The position numbers and the translations under genes were made by a program. Of a stretch of 64,000 bases of DNA, positions 36,228 through 44,769 are shown piece after piece. Position 1 is the first letter of the stretch; each line of letters begins with the position of its first letter. Under the pieces are notes generated by a model. That model did not search any database and had not been told where the DNA came from. It saw nothing but the letters and a program-made list of their open reading frames with translations. Origin of the DNA: an uncultured Clostridia bacterium (GTDB lineage: Bacteria; Bacillota; Clostridia; Christensenellales; Borkfalkiaceae); NCBI GenBank assembly GCA_934254815.1, contig CAKQME010000008.1, positions 54,267 through 118,266 on the forward strand. The letters are read 5' to 3'.

Positions 36228-37400
36228 ATGGATAAAGTCAGATATGGAATTATAGGCGTAGGCAATCAAGGCAGTTATTATGCGAAAATGTTTGCGGACG
36301 GCAAAATCGAGAACGGCGTTCTCACTGCACTTTGCGATAATAACGAGGCGAAACTTGAAACGGCGAAGAACAAATACGGTGAAAGTTACGAATACTTTTC
36401 CGATTATTCCGAAATGTTGAAAAGCGGTCTGATAGACGTGGCTATGGTGGAAACTCCGCATTACGAGCATCCGCAAATAGTTATAGATTGTATAAAAAAA
36501 GGTATAAACGTTATTTGCGATAAACCGGCAGGAGTATATACTAAACAAGTTAAGGAAATGAACGCTTACGCAGAAAAACACAGCGTGAAATTCGGAATGA
36601 TGTTCAATCAAAGGACTAACTGCGTATATAGAAAAATGAGGGAAATGATAGCAGGCGGCGATATAGGTACGATACAAAGAGTTACCTGGATTATCACCGA
36701 CTGGTTCAGAACGCAGTCTTATTACGACAACGGCAGTTGGCGCGCAACATGGAAAGGTGAGGGCGGCGGCGTTTTAATAAATCAATGCCCGCATCAGATC
36801 GACCTTATTCAGTGGATAGTGGGAGAAATGCCCGAAAAAGTCAGAGCGATATGTCATTACGGAAAGTGGCACGACGTTGAAGTCGAAGACGACGTTACGG
36901 CATATTTCGAGTATAAAAACGGCGCGACGGGCGTGTTTATTACCACGACGGGAGAAGCCCCCGGTACCAATCGCTTCGAAGTGTCAGGTTCCAAAGGGAA
37001 ACTGCTTTGTGAAAACGGAAAACTTATCTGGTTTAAGAACGATCGCGACTGTATCGAAGTGTGTAAAACGAGCGACAAAGGTTTCGATACTCCCGCCTGC
37101 GAACAAATAGTTGTCGAAACTGACGGAAAGAATCCTCAGCATGCAGGAATAATAAATAATTTTACGAATTCGCTTTTAGGAATAGAAAAGCAATTCGTTC
37201 AAGGCGTCGACGGTATCAACGGTGTCGAACTGATGAACGCGATAGAACTTTCAGGCTGGAACAACGGCGAGGCAATCGCTTTGCCGATAGACGAAGAGAG
37301 ATATTTTAAAGAATTAAACGAACATATAGCAATTTCAAAAACTAAAAAAGTCGTAAAAGACGTCGTTGCGGATACGGCGAATACGTTTGGAAGTAAGTAA
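36228..37400 (+). CDS. Gfo/Idh/MocA-family oxidoreductase
   Basis: 390 residues. The NAD(P) fold is at the start (GIIGVGNQGSYYAKMFADGK). The catalytic Lys lies in VICDKPAGVYTKQ (near residue 98), and the C-terminal domain has GGGVLINQCPHQIDLIQW. It oxidises or reduces an unknown sugar derivative. It is paired with the related enzyme at 37402 and the isomerase upstream. Confidence 0.85.
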   Translation: MDKVRYGIIGVGNQGSYYAKMFADGKIENGVLTALCDNNEAKLETAKNKYGESYEYFSDYSEMLKSGLIDVAMVETPHYEHPQIVIDCIKKGINVICDKPAGVYTKQVKEMNAYAEKHSVKFGMMFNQRTNCVYRKMREMIAGGDIGTIQRVTWIITDWFRTQSYYDNGSWRATWKGEGGGVLINQCPHQIDLIQWIVGEMPEKVRAICHYGKWHDVEVEDDVTAYFEYKNGATGVFITTTGEAPGTNRFEVSGSKGKLLCENGKLIWFKNDRDCIEVCKTSDKGFDTPACEQIVVETDGKNPQHAGIINNFTNSLLGIEKQFVQGVDGINGVELMNAIELSGWNNGEAIALPIDEERYFKELNEHIAISKTKKVVKDVVADTANTFGSK

Positions 37401-37401
37401 T

Positions 37402-38349
37402 ATGAAAATTGCCGTCGTCGGATGCGGAGTAATAGGCTCCGTACATATTCGGGTTTTAAACGATTTAGGTTTTCAAGTCGGCGCATTATGCGATACGGAT
37501 AAGTCCAAAACCGATAAGTTTGACTGTGAATATAAATATACGGATTACGTCCGTATGCTTGACGATTATATGCCCGACATCGTGCATATTTGCACGCCGC
37601 ACTATTTGCACGCGGATATGATTATCGAGGCTTTAACGAGAGACGTAAACGTTTTATGTGAAAAACCGTTATGTATTAAGTATGAAGATATTCATAGAAT
37701 TATAGAAACCGAAAAGAAGTCGAGGGCTCAATTAGGCGTTTGCCATCAAAACAGATTTAACAAAGAAAACATTTTCGTTAAGGATTATTTAAAGGACAAG
37801 CGTGTTGTTTCGGCACACGGCGAGATGATCTGGCACAGGGACGAAGAATATTACAACAGTTCCCCGTGGCGAGGTAAAAAGCAAACCGAGGGCGGCGGAG
37901 TTCTTATCAATCAGGCGTTACATACGCTTGATTTATTGCAATGGTTTGCAGGAATGCCTGAAAAGGTGAAAAGTTCTTTATCGAATATTACGCTCAAAGG
38001 TATAATAGAGGTTGAAGATACCGCTAATCTTATTTGTTCCGACGGCGCAAATTTTACGTTGTTCGCAACGAACGGCTCAAACTGTACGTTCCCCGTAAAT
38101 ATCACGATAAAAACTGAAAATGAAAATATTCTCATATCAAACGGCAAAGTTATAATAAACGATAAATTGGTTACGTTTAATAACGATCAGGGTTACGGAA
38201 AAAAATGTTATGGCGGCGGGCATTTTAGTTTAATAAATACTTTTTATAACTGTATAAAAACGCAAACTAAATTTTCTATAGACGGCGAAGAGGCGTCTAA
38301 GGTCGTTAAAATCATTTTAAAAGCATACGAAAATCAAAATTTAAAATAG
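37402..38349 (+). CDS. Gfo/Idh/MocA-family oxidoreductase
   Basis: 315 residues from the ATG at 37402, immediately after the previous stop; an upstream in-frame start would overlap. The start is IAVVGCGVIGSVHIRVLNDL (Rossmann fold). The catalytic Lys is in VLCEKPLCIKYED and the second domain has GGGVLINQALHTLDLLQW. It is distinct from the preceding paralogue in length and sequence, so the two probably act on different intermediates. Confidence 0.85.
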   Translation: MKIAVVGCGVIGSVHIRVLNDLGFQVGALCDTDKSKTDKFDCEYKYTDYVRMLDDYMPDIVHICTPHYLHADMIIEALTRDVNVLCEKPLCIKYEDIHRIIETEKKSRAQLGVCHQNRFNKENIFVKDYLKDKRVVSAHGEMIWHRDEEYYNSSPWRGKKQTEGGGVLINQALHTLDLLQWFAGMPEKVKSSLSNITLKGIIEVEDTANLICSDGANFTLFATNGSNCTFPVNITIKTENENILISNGKVIINDKLVTFNNDQGYGKKCYGGGHFSLINTFYNCIKTQTKFSIDGEEASKVVKIILKAYENQNLK

Positions 38350-38351
38350 AA

Positions 38352-38825
38352 ATTATTAAACTGACGTTTCGCCGGTATGGCGAAAAAGACTGCATACCGC
38401 TTAATTACATAAAACAAATTCAGGGAATGACAGGCGTTGTTACCGCCGTTTACGACGTTCCCGATCCTCATAACGGAATAACGTTCTGCACGGGGTCGCT
38501 CGGCGCGGGCAGATTTAACGACTTGCCGAAAATGGCGGCGAAGTACGCAAAGCGTATATATTTCACTCGTCTTCGTCAGTTGAAGTTCGTGAATGATACG
38601 GATTTTTACGAAAACGGACATCGGACGGCGGACGGCAACGTGGATATTTATTCGATAGTTCGTACTTTGGAAGAAAACGGATTTGACGGATATCTTCGCC
38701 CCGACCACGGCAGAAATATCTGGAGCGAAAACGCAAAACCCGGTTACGGGTTGCTTGACAGGGCTTTGGGCGCGGCATATTTAAGCGGTGTTTTCGAAGC
38801 GGTTCAAAAAGACTTAAAGAAATAA
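38352..38825 (+). pseudogene. uxuA: mannonate dehydratase remnant with internal deletion
   Basis: The open frame reads IIKLTFRRYGEKDCIPLNYI, then IQGMTGVVTAVYDVP, which is the N-terminus of UxuA. It passes straight into DPHNGITFCTGSLGAGRFND and the complete C-terminal third (YFTRLRQLKF, RPDHGRNIW, PGYGLLDRALGAAYLSG). About 190-200 residues of the normal ~360-390 are missing from the middle, in frame. There is no ATG or ribosome binding site at the true start; the first ATG is at 38427. The product would lack much of its barrel and is probably inactive. UxuA normally makes KDG from mannonate between UxuB and KdgK. Confidence 0.85.
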
Positions 38826-38837
38826 GGAGAAAGAAAA

Positions 38838-39680
38838 ATGTACGATTTACCTTTTAAGATAGATTTGAGTGGGAAAAGCGTAGCGATAACAGGCGCGGGC
38901 GGAATAATCTGCGGAGAGTTTGCAAAGGCTCTTGCGGCTTGCGGCGCGCAGGTTGCAATACTCGATATCAATTACGACGCGGCTGAAAAACTCGCAACCG
39001 AAATAGGCGAAAACGCGATTGCGATTCGTTGCAACTGTTTAGACAAAGAAAGTATAAAGTATGCCTATAGTACTGTTGTTCAAGCATTCGGAAAGGTGGA
39101 TATCCTTATAAACGGCGCGGGCGGAAACAATCCGAAAGCCACTTGCGACAACGAAACCATGTCGCCCGAAATGCTCGGAACGGATGGCTTAAAAGACTTT
39201 TTCGCGCTCGACGAAAGCGGACTTAAATTTGTTTTCGACCTTAATATCACTTCAGCGTTTCTGGTAACGCAGGTCTTTGCCGAAGGAATGGTAAAAACGG
39301 GTGGAAACATCATAAACATTTCGTCGATGAACGCATTCCGTCCGCTTACCAAAATTCCCGCGTACTCTGCGGCAAAAGCAGGCGTTTCAAACTTCACAGA
39401 GTGGCTCGCCGTTCACTTTGCGCCCTGTCATATCCGTTGCAATGCAATCGCTCCGGGTTTCTTCGTAACAAATCAGAACCGTGCGCTTTTATATAATACT
39501 GACGGTACGCCGACAGCAAGAACGGGTAAGATACTCGCTGCAACTCCGATGAAAAAATTAGGTGAGATAAGCGATCTTATAGGTTGTTTATTGTGGCTTT
39601 CCGACGATAAAGCGAGCGGTTTCGTAACAGGAACGGTTATTCCCGTAGACGGCGGGTTTTCGGCATACAGCGGAGTGTAA
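38838..39680 (+). CDS. uxuB: D-mannonate oxidoreductase (SDR type)
   Basis: 280 residues of the short-chain dehydrogenase family. The cofactor motif is AITGAGGIICGEFAKAL (residues 16-32), with NGAGGNN, an IINISSMNAF serine, and YSAAKAG with the catalytic Tyr and Lys. VIPVDGGFSAYSG ends the protein. Bacillus-type UxuB is an SDR that interconverts fructuronate and mannonate, and the uxuA remnant, uxaC, eda and kdgK neighbours support that role. Confidence 0.85.
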   Translation: MYDLPFKIDLSGKSVAITGAGGIICGEFAKALAACGAQVAILDINYDAAEKLATEIGENAIAIRCNCLDKESIKYAYSTVVQAFGKVDILINGAGGNNPKATCDNETMSPEMLGTDGLKDFFALDESGLKFVFDLNITSAFLVTQVFAEGMVKTGGNIINISSMNAFRPLTKIPAYSAAKAGVSNFTEWLAVHFAPCHIRCNAIAPGFFVTNQNRALLYNTDGTPTARTGKILAATPMKKLGEISDLIGCLLWLSDDKASGFVTGTVIPVDGGFSAYSGV

Positions 39681-39683
39681 TAT

Positions 39684-40883
39684 ATGAAAGATTTTTTCGG
39701 TGAAGATTATCTTTTGCAAGGCGAAAGCGCGAAAAAAATATATTCTGCGATTAAAGATTTACCAATAATCGACTATCATTGCCATCTCGACGACAAGGCG
39801 ATCAAAGAAGATAAGACCTTTTCGGATATAGGCGAACTGTGGCTTGCGGGCGACCATTACAAGTGGCGCGCTATGCGGCTTTGCGGCGTTTCCGAAGACT
39901 ATATAACGGGATATAAGTCGTTTAACGCTAAATTTTGTAAGTTAGCGGAAATTATGCCCAACCTTTGCGGCAATCCCGTTTACGGGTGGGCGCACATGGA
40001 ATTAAAACAGATTTTCGGCATTGATAAGCCGCTTAATTCCGATACGGCTGAAGAAATATGGAACGAAACGAATGAAAAATTAAAAACGCTGAGCATTCGC
40101 AAACTTCTTAAAAAATTCAACGTAGAATACATCGCCACGACAGACGATCCCTATTCGTTGCTTGAAAATCACGGCGATATCGACGGCGTAAAAGTTCGCC
40201 CGACGTTCCGCGCGGACGCGCGTTTCAACGAAGGCGTTCCGAAAGCCAAACTCGAAAAGCGACTTGATTATTTCGTGAGCAAAGGCTGTAAAATAGCCGA
40301 CTACGGGTTTGATTTCGTAAACGAAAACGATGAAAATTTAATTTGGCTTATCGAAAACTGCTTTAAGCGTAAAATGATTTTGCAACTGCATTTCGGCACG
40401 TTCCGCAATGTAAACTCTGTGGCGTTCAATACTTGCGGAAAGGACAGCGGTTTCGATATTATGCGTGGCGGTATCGACATTGACGCGCTTGTTAAAGTTT
40501 TTGATAAAGAAAACAGTAAACTCGGCGGTCTTCCGACGATTATCGTTTACCCTTTGAACGATTACGATCTTCGCGCGGTCGCAACGCTTACGGGCGCGTT
40601 TCCGACGGTTAAAGCGGGCGCGGCGTGGTGGTTTAACGATACGCTCGGCGGAATAAAACGACAAATAGAAACGGTTGCGGAATATTCGGTTCTCGGTACG
40701 CAATTTGGCATGGTCACCGACAGCCGCTCGTTCTCGTCTTACGTTCGTTTCGATTACTATAGGCGTATTCTTGCGTCGTTCATCGGCGAAAAGGTGGACG
40801 GCGGCGAGTATGACGAGGCTTCTGCCGAAAAACTCGCAAAAAATGTCGCATATTGCAATATTAGAGAGGCTTTGAATGGATAA
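39684..40883 (+). CDS. uxaC: glucuronate (uronate) isomerase, short form
   Basis: 399 residues, shorter than the usual ~465. Family motifs are intact: IIDYHCHLDD (metal site), ATTDDPYSLLE, QLHFGTFRN, GSAWWF-like AGAAWWFNDT and MVTDSRSFSSYVRFDYYRR. The missing stretches lie between TFRADARF and the LEKRLDYF helix, and before QLHFG; both joins stay in frame and read normally. It turns glucuronate into fructuronate, and galacturonate into tagaturonate. It overlaps eda by eight bases. Confidence 0.88.
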   Translation: MKDFFGEDYLLQGESAKKIYSAIKDLPIIDYHCHLDDKAIKEDKTFSDIGELWLAGDHYKWRAMRLCGVSEDYITGYKSFNAKFCKLAEIMPNLCGNPVYGWAHMELKQIFGIDKPLNSDTAEEIWNETNEKLKTLSIRKLLKKFNVEYIATTDDPYSLLENHGDIDGVKVRPTFRADARFNEGVPKAKLEKRLDYFVSKGCKIADYGFDFVNENDENLIWLIENCFKRKMILQLHFGTFRNVNSVAFNTCGKDSGFDIMRGGIDIDALVKVFDKENSKLGGLPTIIVYPLNDYDLRAVATLTGAFPTVKAGAAWWFNDTLGGIKRQIETVAEYSVLGTQFGMVTDSRSFSSYVRFDYYRRILASFIGEKVDGGEYDEASAEKLAKNVAYCNIREALNG

Positions 40884-41460
40884 ATTGATACCCGTGGTGG
40901 TGATAAAAGATATAAACGAAACCGAAAAAACTCTCGCCGCGTTGAGAACGGGCGGCGTGAATTGTGCCGAGATAACGTTCAGAACGACTTGTGCGGAAGA
41001 AGCAATAAAACTTGCCGTGAAACTGTTTCCCGATATGAATATCGGCGCGGGAACGGTTATAAACAAAGAACAAGCAATTCGCGCCGTAAATGCTGGCGCA
41101 AAGTTTATCGTCAGCCCGGGATTGTCCGAAAAAGTCGCGCTATATGTTCGTAAACAGGGTGTTTCGTATTATCCCGGTTGCGTAACGCCTACCGAAATTA
41201 TGCAGGCTCTGGAACTCGGAATAACCACGGCAAAGTTCTTCCCTGCGAACGTTTACGGCGGACTTAAAGCGTTAAAGGCTTTGTCAGGACCGTTCCCGCA
41301 GGTTAAATTTATTCCCACGGGCGGAGTGGATTTGACCAACTTAAAAGAGTTTTTAGAGTTTGACAAGATCTTTGCGGTCGGCGGTTCGTTTATGATGAAA
41401 GGCGATATAACCGAGAACTGCAAAAAGGCGTGTGAGATAATAAAAGAGGTGGATTTATGA
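40876..41460 (+). CDS. eda: KDPG aldolase
   Basis: 194 residues. It has the AEITFRT glutamate (near residue 35), NIGAGTVINKEQA, PGCVTPTEI and TTAKFFPANVYGG with the Schiff-base Lys. It cleaves 2-keto-3-deoxy-6-phosphogluconate to pyruvate and glyceraldehyde-3-phosphate, the last step of the uronate route. Its start overlaps uxaC and its end overlaps kdgK by four bases. Confidence 0.92.
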   Translation: MDKLIPVVVIKDINETEKTLAALRTGGVNCAEITFRTTCAEEAIKLAVKLFPDMNIGAGTVINKEQAIRAVNAGAKFIVSPGLSEKVALYVRKQGVSYYPGCVTPTEIMQALELGITTAKFFPANVYGGLKALKALSGPFPQVKFIPTGGVDLTNLKEFLEFDKIFAVGGSFMMKGDITENCKKACEIIKEVDL

Positions 41461-42476
41461 AAGTTGTAACGTTCGGCGAACTTATGTTAAGGCTTGCGCC
41501 CGAAAATTATCTGAGATTTGTGCAGAGCGAAAAATATGAAGCGACCTTTGGAGGCGCGGAAGCAAACGTTGCCGTAAGTTTGGCAAACTACGGCGTTGAT
41601 TGCGCGTTTGTGAGTAAACTTCCCGCGCACGAAATAGGTCAGGCGGCAGTCAACAGTTTAAGAAAATTCGGCGTGGATACGAGCAAAATCGTCCGCGGCG
41701 GCAATCGCGTGGGTATTTATTATTGCGAAAAAGGAGCAAGCCAACGCCCGAGCAAGGTTATTTACGATAGAGCATGTTCAGCAATCGCCACGGCAAGCGT
41801 AAATGACTTCGATTGGGATAAGATTTTTGACGGCGTTACCTGGTTTCACTTCACGGGGATAACGCCCGCCCTTTCCGACGAATGCGCCGCGATAACCTTG
41901 CAGGCGTGCAAAAAGGCGAAAGAAAAAGGCATAACTATTTCGTGCGATCTTAACTTCCGCAAGAAACTCTGGAGCAAAGAAAAAGCGGGCGAAATTATGT
42001 CAAAAGTCTGCCTATATGTCGATTATTGCATTGCAAACGAAGAAGACGCGAAAGACGTTTTCGGTATCGAAGCGGATAATACGGATATAAACACGGGCAA
42101 ACTCGACAGGAACGGTTACATATCCGTCGCTAAAAAATTGACCGAAAAATTCAATTTCAAAGGAGTGGCGATTACTCTTCGCGAAAGCCTTTCCGCAAAC
42201 GATAACAATTGGTCGGGCATGCTTTACACGAACGGCGAAGCGTATTTCTCAAAGAAGTATGCAATGCACATCGTAGACAGAGTGGGCGGCGGAGACAGTT
42301 TCGGCGGCGGACTTATATACTCGTTGATAAGCGGTTACGACGCGCAAAAAGCAATCGAATTCGCCGTTGCTGCGAGTTGTTTAAAACATTCTGTCGAGGG
42401 CGATTACAATATGGTATCTGTTTCTGAAGTGGAAGCCTTGGCAAATGGTAACGCTTCAGGCAGAGTCCAAAGATAA
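41457..42476 (+). CDS. kdgK: 2-keto-3-deoxygluconate kinase, PfkB family
   Basis: 339 residues. PfkB motifs are FGGAEANVAVSLANYG near the start and DRVGGGDSFGGGLIYSL at the end, with the catalytic Asp. It phosphorylates KDG to KDPG, the substrate of the preceding aldolase. It starts at 41457, overlapping the eda stop (ATGA). Confidence 0.9.
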   Translation: MKVVTFGELMLRLAPENYLRFVQSEKYEATFGGAEANVAVSLANYGVDCAFVSKLPAHEIGQAAVNSLRKFGVDTSKIVRGGNRVGIYYCEKGASQRPSKVIYDRACSAIATASVNDFDWDKIFDGVTWFHFTGITPALSDECAAITLQACKKAKEKGITISCDLNFRKKLWSKEKAGEIMSKVCLYVDYCIANEEDAKDVFGIEADNTDINTGKLDRNGYISVAKKLTEKFNFKGVAITLRESLSANDNNWSGMLYTNGEAYFSKKYAMHIVDRVGGGDSFGGGLIYSLISGYDAQKAIEFAVAASCLKHSVEGDYNMVSVSEVEALANGNASGRVQR

Positions 42477-42497
42477 ATTAGAATATGGAGGAATTTT

Positions 42498-42815
42498 ATG
42501 AGCAAATTTTTTACGATTTTGACGTCTTTGGTTTTGTGTATAGTGATTTTCGTCGCATGCGGACCAAAGAAAAACAATAGTGAAAATACTGAACCTGTAA
42601 GTGAATCGATTGAAAGATCAGAGTCGCTGAAAAAAGATAGCGAAGAACGCTCTTCCGAGGTCGAAACGTCTTCCGAAAGCGGGGAATCAGTTGAAAGGGA
42701 AGAATTGACTGAAAGTGAAGAGTCAACTGAAACTGAAAAAAATACCGAGTCGTCGGACGGCAGTGATTCCGAAGATGATTACGATGACGATAAACATTGG
42801 ACGAAATTTTATTAA
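42498..42815 (+). CDS. small acidic lipoprotein
   Basis: 105 residues. The lipobox VACG (Cys near residue 22) is followed almost entirely by a Ser/Glu repeat region (ESESxE type, EDDYDDD end). The disordered, acidic mature part suggests a spacer or cation-binding cell-surface tail. It is the last gene before the terminator at 42831. The family is unknown. Confidence 0.6.
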   Translation: MSKFFTILTSLVLCIVIFVACGPKKNNSENTEPVSESIERSESLKKDSEERSSEVETSSESGESVEREELTESEESTETEKNTESSDGSDSEDDYDDDKHWTKFY

Positions 42816-42830
42816 GAAATTGTATAAGTA

Positions 42831-42864
42831 AAAAGCGAGTCGGTTATAAAACCGATTCGCTTTT
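42831..42864. terminator. bidirectional terminator
   Basis: AAAAGCGAgTCGGTT, loop ATAA, then AACCGAtTCGCTTTT: a 15-bp stem with one mismatch, A tract on the left and T tract on the right. It ends the glycan operon and also the convergent RhuM gene. Confidence 0.9.
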
Positions 42865-42875
42865 AACTAACACCG

Positions 42876-43862
42876 TTATTTCGTTGTTTTGTTTTCCAGT
42901 TTTTTTTGAGTTTGTTTTAACGAAAGCAAGAAGTCTCTTTCAACCGCAGTCAATTCGTCAATAGATTTATTTTTGTACTTTATGTATTCCGCTTCTGCTT
43001 TCGCCTGCGCTTCGATTTGACTGACAGTTCCTGCGGAGTTTAATACCTCGCTTCTTGTCATTGTCAGGAAAGCGTCTATTTGCACGAGCCAGTCGCGCAT
43101 TTTCATTTTTTCACCGCGCAAGGCTTTAATTTCCGCTAAATCTAAATACGCGGAAACTAGCCGATTTAATACTCCGAGTTCCTGTTCCGTTAAATAGTTT
43201 TTAGCGTTATCAACCTCACTTTTTGTAGGCTGCTTACCCTTAAACGTAGTTAAGCCCATAAAAGGCTTATTACTGTCGGCTCTTTCAAAAATGAGTTCGC
43301 TCGCCGTGTGTCCGTGCGTAGCCCAGTGCATTTTGTTTTGAATAACCTTAAACAACTTCGCCGCTTCGGGGCTGTTTGCATTGTAATCTTCGCTTGTGGC
43401 GAACAGGTCAAGAACTTGACGATAGAAAACCTTTTCGGAAGACCTGATGTCGCGGATGCGCTCTAAAAGTTCCTTGAAATATCCGCCATTGCCAGCCTGT
43501 TTCAGTAAATCGTCGTTCATGGCAAAACCTTTACGGAGATATTCTTTCAAGATGCCGTTCGCCCATATACGAAACTGCGTGCCTCGAATTGATTTTACGC
43601 GATAGCCTACGGAAATGATAACGTCGAGGGAATAATACATTACGGGCTTGTCGGAATTTGCAACGTGCAAATTTTGCACGTTGCTTTTTTCGTCTAACTC
43701 ACGTTCTTCAAAAATATTCTTTATGTGTTTTGAAATAACCGTTCTATCTCGTTGAAAAAGTTCTGCCATTTGCGACTGAGAAAGCCACGCGGTATCGTTT
43801 TCAAACTCTACCTCTATTTTTGTCAAGCCGTCTTCAGTTTGATACATTACTATATCTGACAT
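42876..43862 (-). CDS. RhuM-family protein
   Basis: 328 residues. The N-terminal part (IVMYQTEDGLTKIEVEFEND, TAWLSQSQMAELFQRDRTVI) is an HTH-like DNA-binding domain. Then come KPVMYYSLDVIISVGYRVKS and TQFRIWANGILKEYL, the RhuM signature, with a C-terminal helical domain. RhuM proteins are found in mobile islands; their role is unknown, and some resemble toxin or phage-defence components. AAGGAGG precedes the start. It is divergent from a small mobile-element gene and sits beside a truncated recombinase. Confidence 0.85.
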   Translation of the reverse strand: MSDIVMYQTEDGLTKIEVEFENDTAWLSQSQMAELFQRDRTVISKHIKNIFEERELDEKSNVQNLHVANSDKPVMYYSLDVIISVGYRVKSIRGTQFRIWANGILKEYLRKGFAMNDDLLKQAGNGGYFKELLERIRDIRSSEKVFYRQVLDLFATSEDYNANSPEAAKLFKVIQNKMHWATHGHTASELIFERADSNKPFMGLTTFKGKQPTKSEVDNAKNYLTEQELGVLNRLVSAYLDLAEIKALRGEKMKMRDWLVQIDAFLTMTRSEVLNSAGTVSQIEAQAKAEAEYIKYKNKSIDELTAVERDFLLSLKQTQKKLENKTTK

Positions 43863-43974
43863 TTCGGGAATACCTCCTTACGCCTGCTTTTTGCATTTTG
43901 AAGTTTTAAAAAGCCTTGCCATTATTTCACCCTGTAAAAAATAAGACCGAGAATAAACTCGATCTCGACTTCTT

Positions 43975-44077
43975 TAACTCCCACTTACGGTAGGGTACAC
44001 CGCTTTTTTTGCTTCCACTTAACGGTAGGATACACCGACTTTTTTAGTTCCCTCTTGTGGTAGGGTACACCGCTTTT
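43975..44077. repeat. three 35-bp tandem direct repeats
   Basis: The core GGTAGG(G/A)TACACCG starts at 43989, 44024 and 44059, an exact 35-bp period. Each unit begins with a T/C-rich TTCC(A/C)CTT and ends in a T tract. Units differ at a few positions. They lie 110-215 bases upstream of the RhuM start, so they may be operators; they are too short and regular to be a CRISPR. Confidence 0.8.
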
Positions 44078-44280
44078 AACTCGACTAATTTTAAATCGTT
44101 TATCAAGTTGCCTTTGAGATAGCATCCTATCTTCGGTAAAAGAATAGCATAATGATATAAATTTGTCAAGTATTTTTGAATATCGGCTATCCTTGTACTT
44201 TATTATACGAAGAAAATAGAAGGTTACAAGTTTTTATAGTATTTTAGGTGTTGTATTTACAAGTTTTATATAAGCGCAAT

Positions 44281-44421
44281 TCATTTTGCTTTGTCGGTAA
44301 CTGTCTTTTCGTAATATTCTAAAATAACGCTTATCAGCGTTGAGTAAAAATGTTTTGCTTCGGTTTTGTCGAGTTTGTCTAAATTCGGTTTGCCATTTAT
44401 TATTATTTCCTTTTCATCCAT
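44281..44421 (-). CDS. 46-residue hypothetical protein
   Basis: MDEKEIIINGKPNLDKLDKT, then EAKHFYSTLISVIL, ending in a Lys-rich tail. The ATG at 44421 has a GGAGAT site (44427-44432), which a longer in-frame start does not. Small proteins of this look often lie beside recombinase genes in clostridial mobile elements. Its promoter region carries the motif at 44453. The function is unknown. Confidence 0.6.
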   Translation of the reverse strand: MDEKEIIINGKPNLDKLDKTEAKHFYSTLISVILEYYEKTVTDKAK

Positions 44422-44452
44422 AAAATATCTCCGTGGTTTTCTTAATATTTTA

Positions 44453-44483
44453 CACCTTAAAGTTGCAGTTTTCCTGCACCTTT
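44453..44483 (-). promoter_or_regulatory. promoter motif shared with 14168-14197
   Basis: The minus strand reads AAAGGTGCAGGAAAACTGC, then AACTTTAAGGTG, followed at once by TAAAAT. It differs from the copy at 14168 by a few bases and one extra A, and it lies at nearly the same distance from the start codon (32 versus 39 bases). This supports a shared regulator. Confidence 0.55.
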
Positions 44484-44564
44484 TATTTTTATTTTTTTTA
44501 ATTTTAAGTTGAAGAGTTTTTGCAAGTTTACGGCGTAAAATTCGGATTAAAAAAGATTTTATTA

Positions 44565-44747
44565 TAGTCTTTCGCCTGCGTATGTTATCCGAAAACGGTT
44601 GTACCGTCAAGTAAAAAATTTATCGCTTAAACTGTGTAGTATTGTATCGTACGCAATAAATTTTTTGCTATTAAATAGAAGAATAACTTTCCGTAACGCC
44701 CTTGACGGTTTCACCGTTTTCGGATAACATACGCAGGCGAAAGACTA
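44565..44747. mobile_element. 183-bp inverted-repeat element (MITE-like)
   Basis: The left 47 bases (TAGTCTTTCGCCTGCGTATG onward, 44565-44611) and the right 47 bases (44701-44747) are inverted repeats with three mismatches. A second inner pair (AAAAAATTTAT/ATAAATTTTTT) extends the fold. TA is at each outer end. No reading frame is inside. It lies just upstream of the recombinase ribosome binding site. The ends are unrelated to those of the element at 13747. Confidence 0.75.
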
Positions 44748-44769
44748 AATAAAAAAAAGGAGTTTAATT

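Noticed and set aside
40338..41066. Minus-strand open frame (242 codons) opposite uxaC and eda
   Set aside because: It is an antisense shadow of two clearly identified enzymes; composition is unnatural (Arg, Phe, Ser) and no start signal is present.
43975..44077. CRISPR array
   Set aside because: The repeats are contiguous at 35 bases with no unique spacers, and there are no cas genes.
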